Shown in pieces: positions 43,601 through 55,765 of a DNA stretch of 64,000 nt. How positions within the stretch are numbered: the first letter of the stretch is position 1; each line of letters opens with the position of its first letter. Source of the DNA: Micractinium sp. NFX-FRZ (taxonomy: Eukaryota > Chlorophyta > Trebouxiophyceae > Chlorellales > Chlorellaceae); NCBI GenBank assembly GCA_029339195.1, contig JAPTJF010000063.1:124001-188000 (forward strand). The letters are read 5' to 3'. The position numbers and the translations under genes were made by a program. The notes under the pieces are model-generated. The model ran no database searches, was not told the origin of the DNA, and was given only the letters and a program-made list of their open reading frames with translations.

Positions 43601-44088
43601 CCGCCGCGTCGGAAGCGCCGGCGCTGGCCACGCCCAGAGCGTCGGTCAGCGCCAGAAGCAGCGTAACTGTCACATGGTAGTGTTGCACCTGCAGAGGGCA
43701 ACAGGTGTGTGGGCACGTCATGATGGGTGCACGCCGGCGGAGGCACGATATGACTGGGCACGCGGGTGGGCGAGCGGCGGCAGGCTGGCGGCAGGCGGCA
43801 GCGGAGGCGGGAATGCGCGACGGGCAGGCTGTGCTGCTCATGCTCACTCACCGTCAGCTGCGTGTCCCACACGGCCTGCAGCTCCTGCCAGTCGGGCGAC
43901 TGACGCAGGAAGCGCGCGAGGAGGGCCGGGCCCTCCTCGCCCCGCAGTCCCTTCCTGAATAAATTGAGACCTCGCAGGCAGCTGTCCGCATCGCGGGTGG
44001 CCCGCAGGGCGTCCAGCAGCTGCAGGAACTCGGTCGCCTGCATGGTTTCGCTACTGCATGTGGACTGCAGCGCTAGTGCTCCCGCCAA
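33595..44088 (-). CDS. URB1: URB1/Npa1, nucleolar pre-ribosomal-associated protein 1
   Basis: This is a very large helical-repeat protein of early 60S ribosome assembly in the nucleolus (known role of Npa1/Urb1). Translation starts at 44088 or at the in-frame ATG at 44043 (MQATEFLQLLDALRATRD). The N-terminal Npa1 domain is clear: HRRLKALYFNLSSDMRGKAN, then LVRAFDWSLSALPGLAKPP (exon 43252-43692). Further exons lie near 42805-43038, 41690-42460, 41195-41460, 40575-40975 and 37866-40168 (2.3 kb without an intron), then 36440-37830, 36050-36430, 35735-35850, 35350-35435, 35000-35085, 34755-34830, 34385-34445 and 33595-34163. The C-terminal Urb1 domain shows YDPCFLLPF, ASPDAGCRGAAYQALALFE, ADMYPVVNKHLTRRAVL and GQQHAAERRWMMQ in family order. 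The middle is rich in Ala, Gln and Leu, with a poly-Glu stretch near 42290-42325. Some middle joins, especially around 37830-37866, are uncertain. Confidence 0.86.
34630..34665. repeat. (GGCA)n microsatellite
   Basis: About nine GGCA units lie in a URB1 intron. Confidence 0.9.
42501..42540 (-). repeat. Echo of URB1 exon (41690-42460), 5' edge
   Basis: Positions 42501-42540 repeat 42441-42480 with a period of exactly 60 (CAGCGCTTTGAGCATTTGCA against CAGCACTTTCAGGACCTGCA). A third start of the unit, including GGGTCAGCTGCAGC, follows near 42560-42575. The copies lie in the intron before the exon. Confidence 0.85.
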
Positions 44089-44826
44089 GATGGATCAGGA
44101 TATTGCTCGAAGACCAGGGATAATGCATGCAGGCCATTCCGAGCTCGCCGTCACGGCATGCTGTGCATGGCTGGGCGGTGACGGTCGCCGCTCTGGCGGC
44201 GGGAGCGCTGGGGATGCCGGCCTATCTATAACTACATCATTCAGAAATATTTCACGCTGTAGTCGACAGCCCATGCATATTAAAAAACTTTCATGAACGC
44301 GACTGGATATGCTGTGCAAATAAACTCAATGCGGAGAGGCACTGGCACGCACTGTGTTTGCTCAGGTTCTTTGGTGGTAAGGCGGCAGATAGGCGCCTTG
44401 AACAAATGAAGGCAGCCAGGGCATGCTTTGAGCTTAACTGCGGTATGTGTTTTGACTGCACATCCATGCACGTAGTTTGCCTCGTCATCAGCAACGCATT
44501 GGAGGGTGCGGTAGCAGCGGCGGCGGCGGCCTGGTTCAGCCGGGTGCCCTGCATGCTGTGTCGACGAGTCTGTCTCCCAACCTCTCTTCTTTCGACGCAG
44601 TCACTTCAGTGCGCATCTTTGATTCGAAGTACCGACAGAGCTCCCGCTGTGTGGGAGGTGTCGAGCCTCGACACTGCCCTCTGCGGAAGGGCTCTCGGCA
44701 GCTCACAGGCGGCGATCAACGTCTATGCGAGCGGCTTAACACATCACGGTGCGCTGCCAGTCACGAGTGTCCACCACTGCACAAAACCCTGATCGCGCGC
44801 TCCTGCACACTGCTTCCCGCGCCGCG
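44089..44826. promoter_or_regulatory. Divergent intergenic region between URB1 and GH127
   Basis: These 738 bases lie between two outward-pointing start codons. The stretch 44220-44340 is clearly AT-richer than its surroundings (for example AACTACATCATTCAGAAATA). I see no gene. Confidence 0.5.
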
Positions 44827-47800
44827 ATGGCGCGACCTCTCGCTCTGGGGCTGCGCATGGTGGCGGTCCTAGCGCTCCTGAGAGCCGCGGCCCTCGCCAA
44901 GCCCAAGCCCGCCGGCATCCAAGGCTTCAGCTTGGCGGACGTGCAGGTGGGGCACCACCGCCGCCGCCACACCTCTCCCTTCCCCTAATGCGCCCCTCTG
45001 CACCTTGCTGACTGCCTGTAAGGCAACAAATCGCTTTCCTGCACATGGCGCCTCTGCCATCCGCCGCCCGCCTTGCGGAAGGGCGCCTTTCAAACACGCC
45101 GCGCCTGGCCCACTCCCGCCTCGGGCGCCCCACCGCCGTCACCCCGGCTGCCGCCACTCTGCCGCCCTTGCAGCTGGAGGCCAGCAGTGAGTTTGCAGCC
45201 AACCACGAGCAGAACAACAGGTACCTGCTGGTGCTGGACCCAGACAACCTGCTCTTCAACTTCAGGTCAGTCTAGGGACAGGCAAATGCTTTCCGGTGCT
45301 GCACACGGTTGGGTCGCGTGTCGGTGTTGGCGCATTTCAATGCCAGCCGGCGCCCAGCTGCATGCATGCTGCAGCGCAGGAGAGCTCGCCGCTGCAAATG
45401 ACAGCAGTTAGAGCTGTGCTGTAACATATGCTGGAATACGTTTTCTATCCCGTTTCCCCAGCGGATGGCTCGCGAGTGCCGCCCTGCCATGCGCACCTCG
45501 CCTCTCACCCTGCTGACCACTGCCTGTGCGTACCTTGGCGGGCCTGCACATGTGCGTGGCAATTGCGATGATTCGATCTCTAGTGATGCTTATCTTACCA
45601 TGATTCTAGCATGAGTGCACAGACTGATCAAGCTTGCTTGCTGCAACTGCTGTCACGCAGGGCGACGGCTGGGCTGCCCACGCCGGGCGAGTCGTACGGC
45701 GGGTGGGAGTGGAGCGATGTCGAGGTGCGGGGCCAGTTCATCGGGCACTATCTGTCGGCAACCGCTTTCGCAGCTCTGAGCACAGGTGAGTTCGCACATA
45801 GTGTGTTGGTTGTCACATGTCCAATGGATTGGCCGCTACCGGTCGGCAACCGCTGCGGCACCAAGTGCAAGCGAGTCTCTTATTGGTGCCAGCGGGGCAG
45901 GGCGCTGTTTGGGCCTTTGGGATGCGAGACCTAGTCTAGTCTTAGTATAGTCTTGGATGCGAGACCAATGCACTGGCAGTGCCGCCCAGCCACCGCCTTT
46001 GCACCTTTGCAGTCTTGAGCGTAAGGAAGCTTGCTGCGGGGAGGGTCCCCCTGCACGGCTCGGGCAGGGGGAGCTCAGCGGGCACTCCCCTCAGCGGCCG
46101 CTGCATGTGCTGCGCATGGCACGCAGGGCGTACCCACGTCTGCGCCGCGCTCCTGTGCCCCCTCGTCTCCCTGCAGGCCGCCCCGAGTTTTACGACCGCG
46201 GCCGGCTGATGGTGTCGGAGCTGTCCAAGGTGCAGCAGGCTTACGGCAACGGATACCTGTGTGAGCGGTGGCGTGGGTGAATTGGGTCAGTGACAAGTGT
46301 GACGAGAGCTGTCGTTAGCAGGGTGCAATGCAAGCAAAGGTATGTCGCGAGCTGCGTAGGGGGGGTGGAATGTTGCTGGGGAGAGTGTTCAGACTTGTGT
46401 ACGGGGCGTGAATTGCGGGAATACGCACGGCGCAGGGTGAAGCGCCAACTGGGGTTGTCGTTGTGGTACGATTGGACGTTGGCTGCACGTCGTGCGGCGG
46501 TGCAGGGCGGTGATGGGAGAGCTGCCCAGGGTGCAGGATGGGCTTGGCAATGGCTGCGTGGCAATAGCATGATTTGGTACGTGACTCCTTCCCAGTTCAC
46601 CCTGCTGCCTTCCCACCCCCTGCAGCAGCCTTCCCTTGTAGCCTGCCCACACCTGCAGCGTTGTTGCCAGTGCTTCTGTCCCATGCTTTGTTCCGCGCCC
46701 CCCTGGCTGCGCAGCCGCCTTCCCTGAGAGCTTCTTCGACCGGTTGGAGGCGCTGGAGCCCGTGTGGGCGCCATACTATGTGGTGGGTGGGCTGGGCTGG
46801 TGAGGTGGGCGGCTGGGTGCTAGTATTGCAGGCGGGCGGGTTTCGCGTTGTTCGTTAGCGGGCAGAGAAGGCCATGGGGCGCTGCAGGGAATGGGTTGGA
46901 CGGTGGCACGTGCTCGCTCTGAACCCGCTCCGCACTGCCCATATGCCCCCAGCAACACTCCCCCCTCGCACACACACTGCTACACTCTGCTGCTGCCGCC
47001 AATACGTTCCCACTGATACCCCCCTTACACAGCAGATCCACAAGCTGATGGCGGGCCTGCTGGACCAGCACCCCCAACCACCCTCCGTTGCTGCCAACTC
47101 TCTTTCCTGCTCACATAATATGAATCCAACCCGCAGATCCACAAGCTGATGGCGGGCCTGCTGGACCAGCACGAGATGGCGGGCACAGAGGGGGCGCTGG
47201 GGGTGGCCCAGGGCATGGCTGCCTACTTCTGCGGCAGGTGTCTTGTTATTGTGGGGTGGGCTGGGGTGGGGTGCAAAAGAGTGGGCACCCCTGTTTCGTG
47301 TGCCTGGCGAGGCGATTGGGGGGGCGGGGGGCCGCGCCCACTTCTGCGGCAGGTGAACTTGCTGTGGGTGGCGTGGGGTGGGGCGGGGAGGGCAGAGCAG
47401 GCCTGCTTCAGTTGTTTGTGCCTGGCGGGGCATGTGCTCGCGCACACAGCTGTTGACGAGGCTGGCAGCGCTGGCTCTGCAGCACGCGCAGGCAGCGCAG
47501 GGTGCAGCCTTTGCAAAAACAGGTGGTGCAGAGCGCGCACTCAGCCTTGCCTTGGATTGCCCCCGCCCTGCCTGTCATGCCCCGGCAGGGTGCAACGAGT
47601 GTTGGATGTGAACGGCACGGACCATTGGCACCAGGTGTGTGCCGGGGGCAGGGGGCAGGGCAGTGCAGGGCAGGGCGGTCTGGTTCAGCCTGCACAGCAT
47701 TCCACCGCGAGGCATGGTTGGGTCAGGGATGTGGCAGGTGCAGTGCGGGGCAGGGCAGGTGCGGGTCGGGGCAAGACCTCAGTGTCGGACGGTCCGACAG

Positions 47801-50800
47801 GCCTCATGAGGTTAGTGCGATTTGGATGAACAGGCTGAATCTGAATTGACAGTTTGTGGTGACACGTGTTTTGCCCCAGGTGCTGGACAACGAGTTTGGC
47901 GGGATGAACGAGGTGCTGTACCGCCTGTACAGCCTCACCCACAACAGCAGCCACGCAGGTGTGCTTGGGGATACGTTTGGCCAGGGGGGCGATGCCGGGA
48001 GGCGGCAGGTCAGCTGCTGAATCAGCTGGCGGGCTGCCTGCACCTTCTTGCGTGCCATGCCTCCTGTGTGCATGCATGCCAATGATATGTGGGTTGTCAG
48101 CGTCAAGTGGTGGCGGCCAAAGTTGGCTGTTGTGCCATAAAGCAGGGGGCGGTGCCAGCAGGGCAGGGCTCAGATGAAGCTAGACCAGCCTGCCGACATG
48201 TGCGCACCCCAGCTGTCCTTCGCTTGTGCTGCCCACCCAGCTGCGCTCGCCTGCCTGCGCCCATAAACACCCTGCCCCTGTGCCTGACAATCAATGCTCA
48301 CGCCCGCATGCCAACATGTATCACTGCATGCAGAGTGCGCGCATCACTTTGACAAGCCGGCCTTCCTCCAGCCTCTGGTGGAGGGGCGGGACCCGCTGCC
48401 CGGCCTGCATGCCAACACGCACCTGGCCCAGGTGCGTGCTCGCCTACAGCGCCGACAGCACTGCCAGTGCATGCATGGCTCAGGGTAGGGCAGCATGGCG
48501 CAGCACAGCACAGCACGACAGACACCAGTGCAGCACAGCGTGGCACGTCGCAGCGCGGCGTGCCTTGCACACCGCGGGCGGCAGGCTGGAAGGGGCGTGC
48601 GCAGCTGTGTCACGCGCTGCTTGGGGGGGCTTGCCCAGCAGAGGGGCGGAGCGCAAACACACGGCGTGCTGACAGCAGCCATGCAGGTGTTGACATCATG
48701 CTCCAGCTGCCCACCAGGCTGCACCACAGATGCCTAGTCCGTTCCTCACACTCTGCCGGCGCCCAGCCCTCCCTGCCGCCTCGTCCTCCCCGCGCCACCG
48801 CAGGTGCAAGGCTTTGCTGCACGGTATGAGCATGTGGGGGACCCTCAGGGCATGGATGCCACCGCCCACTTCTTTGCACTGGCTCTCGAGGTACAGTAGG
48901 GCAGTGACTCCCAACAGGAGACAGGGCGGGTCGCTGGCTACGGGAGACAGGGCTGGGTTGCTGTAACATAGTTGGTGGGTCTTCAGGGGCGCCCTGCCAC
49001 CGCTCAGTTCATGGCTGTGCCTGGGGTGGGCCCTGGGGGCAGGACGGGGCGGTGAAATCTACGGCCGCAGTCAGGCGAATCGGCTGTGGGGCCGCAGGGC
49101 TGGTGCTGCAGAGTGGCAGATCCGCTCCCTCTGGGTGTGCTTTGCAGCATGTGCGCACGGGTGCCTCAACCCCCGCGATCTGCTGCTTCGGCTGCTGCGG
49201 TTGGCTGCCAGCCCGCGCGCCCGTGCTTTCGCCGCCCCTTGACACCCTGCCTCCACTTGCGTACGCCCCCTGTGCTGCAGCACCATAGCTTCAGCACTGG
49301 AGGCAACAACTGGTTTGAGCACTGGGGGCCTGAAGACAGGCTGGGGGACGCAATCAACGACGTGAGTGCGGCCAAGCCGGAACGTGAACTGTGCACACAT
49401 GTTTGGTGCTTGATAAATGCACAGCCCAGCAGTGGGCGTGAGACATTGAGGGACGCTATCACCGACATGCTTGAGGCCGCCTGCGGGTGTGCCTGGTTGG
49501 TGGAAAGCACCGCCTTCCATGCCCACCCCCTTATGTTCCTTGCCTGATAGCAGGGCTGCGCCGCCACCAACCCGAAGGTCTCCAGCACCACCTCTCATCC
49601 CGCTAAGGATCACTCCACCCACCCACCCCCTTCTACCCCCCCTCATCCACCCAAGTGCCCCCACCCCACATGTTCCTTCCGCTGGCCGCAGACCCGCGCC
49701 GCCGCCAACACTCAAGAGTCGTGCACCACCTACAACATGCTGAAGATCGCGCGCACCCTGTTCCGATACACCGGTGACGCCGGTGAGGCTGCACAGCGTG
49801 CACGTCATGCTGTCCCTCTCCAGGGAGGGAGCAGTCACCCACCCAGTGTGGTGGGTGGGGCGCCATCGGACGCGTGTGTGTGTGTGTGTGTGTGTGGAGT
49901 GAGGCAAGCGGCCAGGGGCGCACGGCGCGCCATCGTGGAAATAGCATGTACAGCGGGCATCGCCAATGCCTTCCCTGTAATGTTGCCCGCTGTGTGCCTT
50001 GCCCCTCACCCCCCTCGCCCTGCAGACCTCGCCGACTACTATGAGCGTGCCATGCTCAACGGGGTGATCGGCATCCAAAAGATGCCACCCCCCCCGCCAC
50101 ACGCGCACAGCCACCTGCCCCACGGCAGCGACCACGCCCACCCTCACGCACACCAGGTCCATAGCCACCCCCATCCCGACCGCCACCTGCCCTCCGAGGG
50201 CACGAGCAGCGGCAGCAAAGCCGCAGCTTCCTCTGCCGCTGTCGGCGGCAGTGGCCGCGATGCCGCTGCTGACGCTGCTGCAGCCAGCGATGCTCTTGCC
50301 GGCAGCAGGCATGGCGGCGGTGGGCAGGGCGACAGCGACAGCGATAGCCACAAGCACGTGCACAGCTTGGAAGTGGACCGCAAGACGCACGTGCACATCC
50401 ACACGTCGCATATGCACGGCAACAACGACGAGGGCGGCAAAAGCGGCAGAGAGGGCAGCGGGGCGGCGGGCGCAGCGGCAGACGAGGCAAGCGGCACGGG
50501 CGGCAGGCGCCTGCAGCGCTCGCTGGCTCGCAAGTGGGACTCTTCTCTGGCGCTGGAGGCAGTTGAGGAGGTGCGGCGGGAGCAGGAGGAGCAAGGGGAG
50601 CAGGAGCGGGAGCAGGGACTGCGGGTGCGCGCGCGCCGCCACCTGCGCCACCCGGCCAGCTGACACAAGTGCTGGCCAGCGCAGCCGTCCTGTTGGCCTG
50701 CTGTAGCAAGCAGGCAGAGGCATTTCCCCCCCGACCTAACACCGGGTCATGCAATTAATGTATCCCCACCTTTTCCCCCGTGCCCCGCTGCCTTTCTCCC

Positions 50801-53800
50801 GCAGGCGGCCTCCTGGCCGTACGACCCAAGGTCGGCAGGCCGCCGCCAGGCTGGCGCCAGCGGGCCGCCACCTGGCGGCCCCGGAGTCTTCATCTACTAC
50901 CTGCCCCTGGGTGGGTGTGGTGACCTTGTGTGTGCTGGCCTTGTGGTGGCACGCTAGTCGCACTTGCCGCAGTGCCTAACTAAGCTCCTGCCTCATCCAT
51001 CAGTTTGCAGTGCCGCCGCCTGCTAGCCACGCTCCGCTCGGGGGGAGCACTGGTTGAGGAAGGGCAATGCAATGGCACTGGCTCCCTTGGGGCCACCATC
51101 TCCTGCCATCCCTGACCCTGCCCCCTGCCGCTCTGCTCCCACCCCCTCTGCCTGCCCCAGGAGCCGGGCAGGACAAGGGCACAGAGCTGGCATGGACGCA
51201 CTGGGGCACCGCCTTTGATTCGTTCTGGTGCTGCTACGGCACGGGTGAGGGGCGCGTTTGTTTGAGATACATGTATTCCGGTGTGTGGGAAAGCAGCCTC
51301 CAGCACGCCCTGCCTTCCCTGCCCAGCCCGGCGCGCTGCGCCCGCCCCCCTGCCCCGCCCCCTGCCCCCCACCCCTGCCACCCCTGCCACCCATCACTCT
51401 TGGCCCCACTTCCGCCCATGCACAGCAAGTGAGATCTCCTCCAGCATCCACGTTCACCGCTCTCACGCCTGCCTGCAAACTGCCCGCTTTCCCCTTGTTC
51501 TTCCCATATTCTCACCTTCATGCAGCCCTCGAAAAGCTTCTCCAAGCTGGCAGAAGCATACGCTGCGCTAGGCCCTGCTGCCCACACTGCATTCTGACTC
51601 CCCACCCCGCCCATTTTCTTTTGCTGCCTGCCAATCCTGCAGCCATCGAAAGCTTCTCCAAGCTGGCAGACAGCATCTACTTTTACACCTCGCCTCCCGG
51701 GCCGTCCCCTGACCCCGACACCTCCGCCGCTGCCACCGCCTCTGCTGGCGCCTCCACCCCCGCCACCACAACCACCACCACCACCACCGCCGACACAGGC
51801 AGCAGCAGTTCTGCTGGCAGCCAGGGCGGGAGCGGGGGAGCCGGCACCGCTTCAGGCAGTGCTTCTGATGATGAGGGCGGCCTGCCAGCGCTGTACATCA
51901 ATCAGCTGGTCAGCAGCAGCCTGCGCTGGAGGGACCTCCGCGTGGTGCTGCACCAGCAGTCGGGTGAGTCTGGCTTCTCAGCAGGTGCAGGGTGTGTGTT
52001 GAGTGAGCGGGCTGGTGATGGATGTGTGTGGCGCAGGCGGGTGGGCGGGCAGGCGGGAAGATACATAGCAGCGGCAGGCAGACGAGGGGGCTGGGCAGCG
52101 CAAAACGCCCTGCAGCAGCGTCCCACCCTGCACTCCTCCCTTGCCTGCACTTGAAGCCCTGCCTGCCCATGCTGACTTGCTCGCCCGCCCGCACATCCGT
52201 ACAGGCTCCTGCCCGCCGCACACTCACACGCGCCTCTCCTGCCCTGCCGGGCGTGCACCCCCTATGCCTATGTGTGCGTGCAGAGCTGTACGGGCCCGGC
52301 AACGCCGCCATCACCCGGCTCACTCTCGACATCTACCCTCCAGATGTTGCCCTGCGCTTTGGCGGCGCAAAGGTCTCAGAGGCGGCTGCGGCAGAGGCAG
52401 CAGAGGGCCCGCGGCGCGGCGTGCCGGGCGCGGAGCAGCGCCGCTTTGTGCTCAAGTGGCGCATCCCTGGGTGAGGCGTCCGGGGCAGGGCTGAGGGAAG
52501 GGAGGTGGAGTGGCGCGCTCGAGTGGCAGCGCATAGTGGGCAGTAGCGCTCCGCCCCCCCACTACTGCCACTCCGCTGCCTGTGGCACTGCACCCAGGTT
52601 CTCAGCTGCCGCCTGGGCCTGCCTCCCCCGCCCTCTGCAGGTGGGCCCACGCCTCAGAGGTTCAGATCCAAGTTAATGGCAAGAACCGCACAGTGGCGTG
52701 TGCCGAGGGGGCCGCCGCTGCTGCCGAGGCTGCCGCCGGCGGTGAGGCGCAAGGGGCGGCGGGGCAGGGCAGTGCTGGGCAGGCGGCAAAGGGTAGGTGG
52801 CGGCGGGGCGGCGTCTGCGTTTGCACGACTCTTTGTCTCACCTGCCTGCCTGCCCGCCTCCCTGCCCTGACCTGATGCGTACTCTTGTGCCTGCCTGCCT
52901 GCCTGCCTGCAGCCGGCGCGCCTCCCAAGTTTGAGAGCGGCGCCCGGTTTTGCTCCCTTGGCTACACTTGGACCAACGGGGATGTGGGTGAGGGGCTAGG
53001 GATTGCGGGATGACTGAGTGCTGTTGTGGGTGGTGTGCTGAGCAGTGTGATGGGTGGTTTGAAAGGAAAATGTGCCCTGTGCTGCCTGCTACCTTGCCTC
53101 CCAGCTGCTCTCTGCCCCTGCTGGCCGTCCACGCGACCTCTCTCCCCAGGCTCTTGCCTGCACTGCAGACGGTAGGGCGCCTGACCAAGTCATCTTTGCA
53201 CCTGCCTCTCTGCCTTACCTCTCGGTTCCCCCCCCCCACCTCTACCCTGCATCTCTGCCCTGCCCTGGCTGCCGTCGACATGTTGGGATGCCCACGTGTG
53301 TCATGGCAGACTTCCCCTCTTGCTTTCGCTCCCCATGTCCTGTTCCCGACAGTGGACGTGCCACGCGTGCGGCGGCTGACACATTCCCCTGCACCCCTGC
53401 GCGCCCCCAAACCAACCACCGCAGCACCCTCACGCCCCCACACCCCTCTCCAACATCCCCTCCCCTTCTTCCTTCTCCTGCAGTGGACGTTGTGATGCCC
53501 ATGCGGGTGGTGGCCGAGGACCTGAGGGATGGGCGGCAGGAGATGCAGGGGCTGAAGGCAGTGGTGATGGGGCCCTTCCTCATGGCTGGTGGGTGGTGAT
53601 AATTGTTGGCCAGAAGAAGATGAGGTCGATAGTAGGGTGTTGGTGTGGCCATCTGTCGTGGCCAGCGAGGGATTTCTTAACGGCAGTGAGCGGCGTGTAG
53701 TGGAGCACAGTTTAGTTGAAGCGAGGGCTGTATGCAAGTCACACACGCTGGAGCCTTGCTCGTGGCCTGCTGAGCATGCACGGCTTGAGCGAGGGACGTG

Positions 53801-55352
53801 GATAGGCAGGGCGGTGCACCGGGACGGGGATGACAGATGACGAGACAGAGGGAGCGCCGGTGGGGCCACCAAAGGTCTCTGGTTACTGGCGTGTTGAGCG
53901 GCAGTCCTTGGGCTGGGTTGGTGCTCATCAGGCAGCCAGCTGATCTCCCTCTCCTGCTGCCTGCCCCCGGTGCCCCCTCACACACCCTTTGCAGGCCTCA
54001 CGCACGGCGAGCGCGACCTCGCCGCTGACCCTGGCACCCTTGAGGATGCGCTCTCTCTGCCTGACGCCACCGGGCTGGTGTCCCTGGCAGCAGCGGCAGC
54101 TCCGGTAGCAGGGGAAGGGGCCACAGAAGATGCGGCCGCAGAGGGTCAGCCTCAGCCGCCGCCGCTGCTGCTGTTGCTGCGCCACTGCGAGGGCGGCGTG
54201 CAGCTGGGCGGCCGGTGCGGCTCATCTGGCAGCGCCGCTGCGCTGGATGCCACGTTCCGACTGGTGGCGCCGCTGGCGGGGTGCCAGCAAGGCGACCCTG
54301 CCTGCTCGCCTGCCCGCACCCGCCAGCTGCTGATCCAGCCGACCCATCAGGGCGGCGACGGCGAGGGCGCTGGTTTGCACGCTGAGGCCGGTACCATGGC
54401 GTGCCAGCTGGCCAGTTTCGAGGCAGCTTCCGCCCCCGGCCAGTTCCTCACATCCGACGCCTCCTCCGGCCGGCTGCTGCTGCGCCAGGCTGGCGGACGT
54501 GGGGGTGCCTCCTCCACTCCCGCCTCGCAGACCTTCCGCCTGCGCACTGTGCAGCAGCAGGCCAGCCATCAGCAGGGGGGCAGCAGTGCCGGCCAGCTGG
54601 CGTTCGTGCTGGAGCCTCTCAGCCAGCCTGGAAGCGCAGTGCAGGTGGCAGGCAGTGGCCTGGGCCTGAGCTTGGTGGAGCAGGTGGGTTGGCCTGCTTG
54701 AGGCTCCTGTGCATATGTGGGTTCGGTCAGCGCCGGCACCGGGCTTTGCGTTGCTACAGCAGCTTGGGCGCATGCATGTCTGTGCGCTGCCCTGCTCACA
54801 CTCGCCCGCTACACATGCCTGCCTGCCTGCCTGGCACACACACACCAATCCCTGCCCGCTTGCGCGCCAACACCTGCAGGCTGGCGCCCCAGGCGCAGCT
54901 CCGACCGCCTTCCTGCTGGCGCCCCCCGCTGCCACCTACCCCCCTGGGGCGCGCGTGCTGCACGGCAGCAACCGAGACTACATTGTCGCCCCCCTGGGCC
55001 AGGTGAGGCCCTGGCAGCTCTGTCAACACACACACCTGGAAGCTTGTACAGACCATGCGCTGCCAGCCTGGCAGAGCTCGAGCCCCGCTGGCCTCTGCTG
55101 CCCAGGCCTCACCAGCCGGCCGTCTGCGCGTGCCTCGAGGCCCCCTGCCTGCCGCAGCTTGCCCTGCCCTGCCTAATCCTGCCCTGCCCCGCCCTGACCG
55201 ACACCCTTTTGGCTGCCTCCGGATCCCCTTCTTGGCCCTTTGCTTTCTGCCCGCAGCTGATGGACGAGCCCTACACCGCCTACTTCAACTTCCTGCCGCT
55301 GGGGCCTCAGCAGGAGCAGGAAGAGGCTGCAGAGCAGGTGGCGTCCATGTAG
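44827..55352 (+). CDS. Glycoside hydrolase family 127 (beta-L-arabinofuranosidase-like), secreted, with AbfB-like C-terminus
   Basis: Twenty-three exons keep frame throughout and give 1184 residues. Exon starts: 44827, 45174, 45661, 46177, 46715, 47137, 47589, 47880, 48334, 48804, 49281, 49692, 50026, 50805, 51161, 51643, 52284, 52641, 52913, 53484, 53995, 54880 and 55257. A signal peptide (MVAVLALLRAAALA) opens the protein. Family landmarks run in order: LPTPGESYGGWEW, HYLSATAFAA, VWAPYYVIHKLMAGLLDQHE, FGGMNEVLYRLYS, LHANTHLAQ, WFEHW, QESCTTYNMLK, DYYERAMLNGVIGIQK and FDSFWCCYGT. The Glu of WFEHW, the ESC pair and the CC of WCCYG match the catalytic Glu/Cys and zinc ligands of GH127. The C-terminal part has an AbfB-like stretch (SFEAASAPGQFLTSDASSG) and ends with DEPYTAYFNF, as in plant relatives. 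Exon 13 carries a His-rich insertion of about 160 residues. The substrate is presumably arabinofuranosyl sugars of glycoproteins or wall polysaccharide. Confidence 0.94.
45838..45865 (+). repeat. Weak echo of GH127 exon 3, 3' edge
   Basis: GGTCGGCAACCGCTGCGGCA repeats TGTCGGCAACCGCTTTCGCA near the end of exon 3 (about 45752). It lies in the following intron. This is the weakest of the set. Confidence 0.5.
47032..47071 (+). repeat. Perfect 40-base echo of GH127 exon 6, 5' edge with acceptor
   Basis: Positions 47032-47071 are identical to 47133-47172 (GCAG, then IHKLMAGLLDQH codons), with a period of 101 bases. The copy lies in the intron before the exon and offers an intact decoy acceptor. 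Confidence 0.95.
47340..47420 (+). repeat. Echo of GH127 exon 6, 3' edge with donor
   Basis: ACTTCTGCGGCAGGTG at 47340-47355 equals 47225-47240, the exon end plus donor. The similarity runs on into the intron (TGTGCCTGGCG in both). It lies in the intron after the exon. Confidence 0.85.
49873..49896. repeat. (GT)n microsatellite
   Basis: About eleven GT units lie in intron 12 of the GH127 gene. Confidence 0.9.
51521..51560 (+). repeat. Echo of GH127 exon 16, 5' edge with acceptor
   Basis: TGCAGCC, then TCGAAAAGCTTCTCCAAGCT and GGCAGA, here repeats the same run starting near 51638 (TCGAAAGCTTCTCCAAGCT), with one extra A. It lies in the intron before exon 16. Confidence 0.9.
53345..53385 (+). 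repeat. Echo of GH127 exon 20, 5' edge with acceptor
   Basis: CAGTGGACGT followed by GCC..GCGTGCGGCGG here resembles CAGTGGACGT..GCCCATGCGGGTGG at 53481. It lies in the intron before exon 20. Confidence 0.65.
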
Positions 55353-55765
55353 CCCTGCAACGTGGCCAGCAGGCTCGTGCGAGTGCGCCTCCTGACATGC
55401 CAGCAGATGCTGGCCGCGCTGCCTGCGCTGGCGGGCTGGCGCAGGCATGTGCTGGCAAAGTTACGAGGCACGCAGTGCTGTGAGGCTCAACACTTGTGTG
55501 TGGGTCTGCGTACTCAGCGCATGCATGCACATGATGGCGGCAATGCCATGCTCGCCCCAGGGCGCCTTCTGTTTCTTTCTCGTCAAGTTCAGTGCGGAAC
55601 AGCAATTTCAGGAGATGTGCAAACTTGAATGAATTCCACGTTCCACGGCAGCGCTTATGCACTGCTGGTCAGCAGGCACGCACTGGCCCCAGCAACGGCA
55701 GCGCCACATCAGCATGAGCTCCTTGGCACAGGCGGGGGTCCTCTCATTCGCAGTAATTGCTACCG
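55353..55765. other. Intergenic region, GH127 to PDI-like gene
   Basis: These 413 bases separate two plus-strand genes. I see no gene and no clear TGTAA signal. Confidence 0.45.
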
